Part shown: positions 5,608 to 7,983 of the stretch, piece by piece
Position numbering within the stretch: the stretch's first letter is position 1
Layout: the number at the start of each line of letters is the position of its first letter
Origin: Anaerolineae bacterium
Lineage (GTDB): Bacteria > Chloroflexota > Anaerolineae > UBA4142
DNA length: 7,983 bases
Direction: 5' to 3'
Assembly (NCBI GenBank): GCA_026417715.1
Contig: JAOACU010000131.1
Coordinates: 1-7,983, forward strand
Notes under the pieces: model-generated
The model's database searches: none
What the model saw: only the letters and a program-made list of their open reading frames with translations
Told to the model about the DNA's origin: nothing
Position numbers and translations under genes: made by a program

Positions 5608-7160
5608 CCTACGCACAACTCGCCACTTTCGATTAGCGCGACCGCGCGTTCGATGTCATCGGCCAGCACGCGATCGCGTTCCAAAAACGGAATCGTGCGA
5701 CGAATGCGCGCGTGCGCGCGGCGCGTACCCTCGCCGAGCATTTCTACCCCGCGTCCCAAATTTTTCAGGCGCAAGTCAATCCCCTGTGCCGCCGCGATCA
5801 ACTCAATCGCCAAGATGCGCGTGGTGTTCCAAACGATTTCGCGCGCGCGGCGCGCCGCGTTCGTGGACATTGAAACGTGGTCTTCTTGATCTGCGCTCGT
5901 CGGAATCGAATCCACGCTATCGGGATGCGCAAGCGTCTTGTTGTCCGAGACGAGCGCAGCGGCAGTGACCTGCGCCATCATCAGACCGCTGTTCGTTCCA
6001 CCACCCTCGACGAGCATCATCGGCAAGCCATCGCTCAAGTGCGCGCTCGTCAATCGAAACACGCGCCGCTCACTGATGCTCCCAATTTCCGCAACAGCCA
6101 GCGCGAGCAAATTCGATGCGAGCGCGATCGCTTCACCGTGAAAATTTCCGCCCGACCGTGCCTTGTTCTCCTCCTCGATGTCGGTAAAAATCAGCGGATT
6201 GTCCGTCGCCGCGTTGATTTCTTCGGTGATGATTTTGCGCGCGTAACTCAATGCATCGCGCGCCGCGCCAATCACTTGCGGCGCGCAGCGAAACGAGTAC
6301 GCATCTTGCACCTTGCGCGTCGAATCAATCAAACGACTGCCCGCAATGAGTGCGCGAATGTTGCGCGCGGTTTCGATTTGTCCTGCGTGACCTGCCGCTT
6401 GGTGAATGCGCTCATCGAACGGTGACGAACGTCCGACGATGGCTTCGAGCGAGAGTGCAACCGCAATGTCGGCGTGCCGCACGAGATTTTCCGCATCGGC
6501 AAGCGCGAGCGCGGCAAGCGCGGCAGACACCGTTGCACCGTTGTTGAGCGCGAGTCCCTCCTTCGCTTGCAATTCGAGGCGCGGAATGCCAGCGAGTTGC
6601 ATTGCGCGCTTGCCACTCATTCGCTCACCGCGAAACCACGCCTCACCCGACTCATCTTCGCGATCCTCCGCATCGCGCGACATTACCAAAACGAGATGTG
6701 AGAGTGGTGCCAAATCGCCGCTCGCGCCCACCGAACCTTTGCTAGGGATGATCGGATGCACACCGCGATTGAGCATCTCGATCAACGTTTCGATGACGCA
6801 CGCGCGCGCACCGGAAAAACCTTTGGCGAGTGTGTTCGCGCGAATCGCCATCGTCGCGCGCACCACATCTTCGGGCAGAGGATCGCCCACACCCGCGCTG
6901 TGGCTGAGAATCAGATTGCGCATCAAGCGTGCAGATTGGTCGGCGCGAATTGGGACGTTGGCAAAGACGCCAAAGCCAGTGTTGATGCCATAGACCGTTG
7001 GTGCACCGCGCGCGACCACATCGTCCACCCACGCGCGACTTGCTTCGACGCGCGGGCGCGCCGCATCGGCGAGCGCGACAGGCGCGTGGTGACGCGCAAT
7101 CGCAATCAAATCTTCGATAGTGAGGTGTGAACCGTCGAGGGAAATGCGCGCTTGAGTCAT
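5598..7160 (-). CDS. hutH: Histidine ammonia-lyase
   Basis: Converts L-histidine to trans-urocanate and ammonia, the first step of histidine degradation, in the cytoplasm. 520 residues, normal for the family. The MIO cofactor forms from Ala146-Ser147-Gly148 in GSVGASGDLAPLSH (142-155). Other active-site landmarks match the described HutH set: Tyr57 in VYGINTGFG, His87 in SHSAGVG, Asn207, Gln285/Tyr288/Arg291 in QDAYSFR, Phe340 in GNFHGE and Glu426 in QEDHVSM. Glu at the QEDH position favours histidine over phenylalanine as substrate. LALNNGAT (203-210) departs from the common LxNGTQ form, so tyrosine ammonia-lyase activity is not fully excluded. ATG at 7158-7160 was chosen over a TTG two codons upstream; only a weak GAAG precedes it. 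No hutU, hutI or regulator is in the window, so the rest of the pathway must lie elsewhere. It may be cotranscribed with the DUF genes upstream and the small membrane peptide downstream. Confidence 0.9.
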   Translation of the reverse strand: MTQARISLDGSHLTIEDLIAIARHHAPVALADAARPRVEASRAWVDDVVARGAPTVYGINTGFGVFANVPIRADQSARLMRNLILSHSAGVGDPLPEDVVRATMAIRANTLAKGFSGARACVIETLIEMLNRGVHPIIPSKGSVGASGDLAPLSHLVLVMSRDAEDREDESGEAWFRGERMSGKRAMQLAGIPRLELQAKEGLALNNGATVSAALAALALADAENLVRHADIAVALSLEAIVGRSSPFDERIHQAAGHAGQIETARNIRALIAGSRLIDSTRKVQDAYSFRCAPQVIGAARDALSYARKIITEEINAATDNPLIFTDIEEENKARSGGNFHGEAIALASNLLALAVAEIGSISERRVFRLTSAHLSDGLPMMLVEGGGTNSGLMMAQVTAAALVSDNKTLAHPDSVDSIPTSADQEDHVSMSTNAARRAREIVWNTTRILAIELIAAAQGIDLRLKNLGRGVEMLGEGTRRAHARIRRTIPFLERDRVLADDIERAVALIESGELCVGQV

Positions 7161-7186
7161 CGTCAATCTTCAAGATACTCTGGTAA

Positions 7187-7221
7187 CAAGTAAGCAGGTA
7201 GACACGTTGCCTACCTGCTAC
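7187..7221. repeat. Probable short heptamer hairpin upstream of hutH
   Basis: AGCAGGTAG (7193-7201) and CTACCTGCT (7211-7219) pair perfectly over 9 bp around a 9-base loop. The sequence divides into five 7-bp units (CAAGTAA, GCAGGTA, GACACGT, then TGCCTAC, CTGCTAC) whose last two are of reverse-complement type, as in the larger arrays. It fills the 64-base gap between the DUF2442 stop (7225) and hutH (7160). Only a weak T-rich stretch follows on the minus strand, so a partial terminator is possible but not shown. Confidence 0.55.
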
Positions 7222-7224
7222 CAA

Positions 7225-7536
7225 TCATTTGCGTTTGCGTTGCTGGAGCCAGCGCTCAAAAGACGCCGGGCTTTCTGTTGATCGTTTCCCTAGTATCAGA
7301 CCCTCGATACCCAGGTCTTCGTCTAGTTCTGGCCAGTGGATGCCATAGCCAGCGCCGCTGATTTGGAAATGAGCGCGTTCTTCGGGCGTTCCGTGTGCCA
7401 AGCGCGGATACCATGCAATCGGTACAAGGATTGTGCGTCCATCTTCCAAATCTACGGTTAGAGTATCATCCGTCACTGAGACGTTAGTGATTCTAGGTAG
7501 GGCGAGAGTAACCACTGCAGAAATCGTCCCAGGCAT
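7225..7536 (-). CDS. DUF2442 domain protein
   Basis: 103 residues. The pattern VDLEDGRTILVPIAWYPRL (28-46), then FQISGAGYGIHWPELDEDL (57-75) and GLILGK (79-84), is that of the DUF2442 family, whose biochemical role I cannot state. There is no signal peptide or membrane segment, so it is cytoplasmic; the tail is basic (QQRKRK). The ATG at 7534-7536 was chosen because GGAGAG (7545-7550) precedes it by 8 bases; the longer frame starts with TTG at 7575 and lacks such a site. It overlaps the end of the upstream DUF4160 gene by 44 bases in a different frame, which implies coupled translation. DUF4160 and DUF2442 genes commonly occur side by side, and the pair has the size and layout of a toxin-antitoxin-like module. 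That function is inference only. Confidence 0.85.
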   Translation of the reverse strand: MPGTISAVVTLALPRITNVSVTDDTLTVDLEDGRTILVPIAWYPRLAHGTPEERAHFQISGAGYGIHWPELDEDLGIEGLILGKRSTESPASFERWLQQRKRK

Positions 7537-7747
7537 AGCGTAATCTCTCCAAATTTTCTTGCATAATCCGTTCAATGTCCCGTAACTCTTTTCGGCTATA
7601 GCCGTAATTTTCAGCCAATGTCACATCGGGATCAAGCCAGAACTTGGCACTCAAGTTTTCGCGATCTACGTGCATATGACGTGGTTCACCGCAATCGTAC
7701 GAGTAAAAGTAGAAACGATAAGGTCCCACGCGTAACGCCGTTGGCAT
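7493..7747 (-). CDS. DUF4160 domain protein
   Basis: 84 residues, the usual length for the family. It shows the DUF4160 pattern: MPTALRVGPYRFYFYSYD at the N-terminus, PRHMHVDRENLSAKFWLDPDV (22-42) in the middle, and an acidic helical C-terminal half (LAENYGYSRKELRDIERIM and following). The conserved HMHV histidines could bind metal or substrate, but no activity is established that I can name. It is cytoplasmic, with no signal or membrane segment. The start is supported by AAGGA (7755-7759) 7 bases before the ATG at 7745-7747. It begins only 23 bases after the 3' end of the tRNA-Arg gene, leaving little room for its own promoter, and overlaps DUF2442 by 44 bases. Together they look like a two-gene unit, possibly read from the tRNA promoter. 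Confidence 0.87.
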   Translation of the reverse strand: MPTALRVGPYRFYFYSYDCGEPRHMHVDRENLSAKFWLDPDVTLAENYGYSRKELRDIERIMQENLERLRYAWDDFCSGYSRPT

Positions 7748-7770
7748 AGAGCATTCCTTGTAACGATATA

Positions 7771-7844
7771 CGCCCCCGGCGAGACTCGAACTCGCAGCCG
7801 ACTGCTTAGAAGGCAGGTGCTCTATCCGATTGAGCTACGGGGGC
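7771..7844 (-). tRNA. tRNA-Arg (anticodon UCU)
   Basis: A complete cloverleaf of 74 bases can be drawn on the minus strand. The acceptor GCCCCCG pairs with CGGGGGC, with G as discriminator. The D arm is GCUC/GAGC with GG and A20 in the loop, a known arginine identity base. The anticodon arm has loop CUUCUAA with UCU at 7808-7810, reading AGA; its outermost pair is a C-U mismatch. The T arm is GCGAG/CUCGC with loop UUCGAGU. CCA is not encoded. A near-consensus promoter lies upstream at 7952-7980, and a heptamer hairpin occupies the leader up to 5 bases before the mature 5' end. Confidence 0.95.
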
Positions 7845-7849
7845 ACTAT

Positions 7850-7926
7850 ACGACGAACGACGGAGGACGGAAGACGGAGGACGAAAGACGAACGACGAAG
7901 GAATGTTCGTCTTGGGTCTTTCGTCA
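7850..7926. repeat. Heptamer array and hairpin directly upstream of tRNA-Arg
   Basis: Seven 7-bp units of AGGACGG/AAGACGA type run from 7850 to 7898, followed after a six-base gap by units of reverse-complement type (TTCGTCT, TTCGTCA) to 7926. GACGAAAGAC (7880-7889) pairs with GTCTTTCGTC (7916-7925), and GACGAA (7894-7899) with TTCGTC (7906-7911), around a 6-base loop with a 4x4 internal loop. It contains AGGACGGAAGACGGA (7864-7878), identical to 4160-4174. It lies inside the predicted precursor leader of the tRNA. Confidence 0.85.
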
Positions 7927-7951
7927 TCGCGCGCAGATTGCGTCCAGGCAA

Positions 7952-7980
7952 AGTATACTATGAAATGGCGCACGGGTCAA
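7952..7980 (-). promoter_or_regulatory. Strong predicted sigma70-type promoter for tRNA-Arg
   Basis: On the minus strand: TTGACC at 7975-7980 (5 of 6), an ideal 17-base spacer, and TATACT at 7952-7957 (5 of 6). Predicted transcription start near 7945, giving a leader of about 100 bases before the tRNA. As no clear terminator separates the tRNA from DUF4160, this may drive the whole minus-strand run through hutH. Confidence 0.75.
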
Positions 7981-7983
7981 AAA

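Noticed and set aside
1736..7166. Frequent GCGCGC runs in coding regions as a possible recognition signal
   Set aside because: They are explained well enough by Ala/Arg codons ending in C or G; a whole-genome count would be needed to claim more.
7771..7844. tRNA gene as an integration site for a mobile element
   Set aside because: No integrase gene or duplicated tRNA 3' end was seen in the window.
7850..7926. CRISPR-like array
   Set aside because: Units are 7 bp with no unique spacers between them; there are no cas genes in the window.

Overview
This window looks like chromosomal DNA of a moderately GC-rich bacterium, most likely a member of the Chloroflexota (Anaerolineae-like). That assignment is inference. 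It rests on the style of the proteins (a lipoprotein with a Pro/Thr/Ser-rich linker, a multi-membrane-span protein with a spermidine-synthase fold, a CUT1-type ABC ATPase) and on degenerate 7-bp-period repeat arrays in the gaps between genes. No phage, transposon or CRISPR genes were seen.

Layout, left to right. (1) Bases 1-679, minus strand: a rhomboid intramembrane serine protease, cut off at its C-terminus by the window edge. (2) Bases 680-929: a divergent control region with a near-consensus sigma70-type promoter on each strand and a hairpin in the rhomboid leader. (3) Bases 930-1685, plus: a protein-L-isoaspartate methyltransferase fused to a lipoprotein-like signal peptide, so predicted to be exported. 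(4) Bases 1736-4141, minus: an 801-residue membrane protein with a degenerate spermidine-synthase-like domain between two membrane blocks. A 7-bp repeat array is read in frame inside it. (5) Bases 4142-4293: a divergent gap filled by a very long heptamer hairpin. (6) Bases 4294-5415, plus: an orphan MalK-type ABC ATPase whose stop codon overlaps that of a convergent 52-residue membrane peptide (5412-5570, minus). (7) Bases 5598-7160, minus: histidine ammonia-lyase (hutH) with no other hut gene in the window. (8) Bases 7225-7747, minus: an overlapping DUF4160/DUF2442 pair. (9) Bases 7771-7844, minus: tRNA-Arg(UCU), with a strong promoter at the right edge.

The minus-strand genes from the tRNA to the small membrane peptide are closely spaced and could be one transcription unit (tRNA, DUF4160, DUF2442, hutH, membrane peptide). 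The other genes do not form an obvious pathway. Most look like single housekeeping or accessory genes.

The most unusual content is not a gene. Three intergenic regions (1689-1730, 4160-4280, 7850-7926), one weaker site (7187-7221) and one site inside a coding region (3529-3598) carry degenerate tandem units of exactly 7 bp. Unit sequence differs between arrays while the period is kept. In the intergenic copies the units switch to their reverse complement midway, so each array folds into a long hairpin. Two distant arrays share an exact 15-mer. This looks like a dispersed repeat family worth following up.
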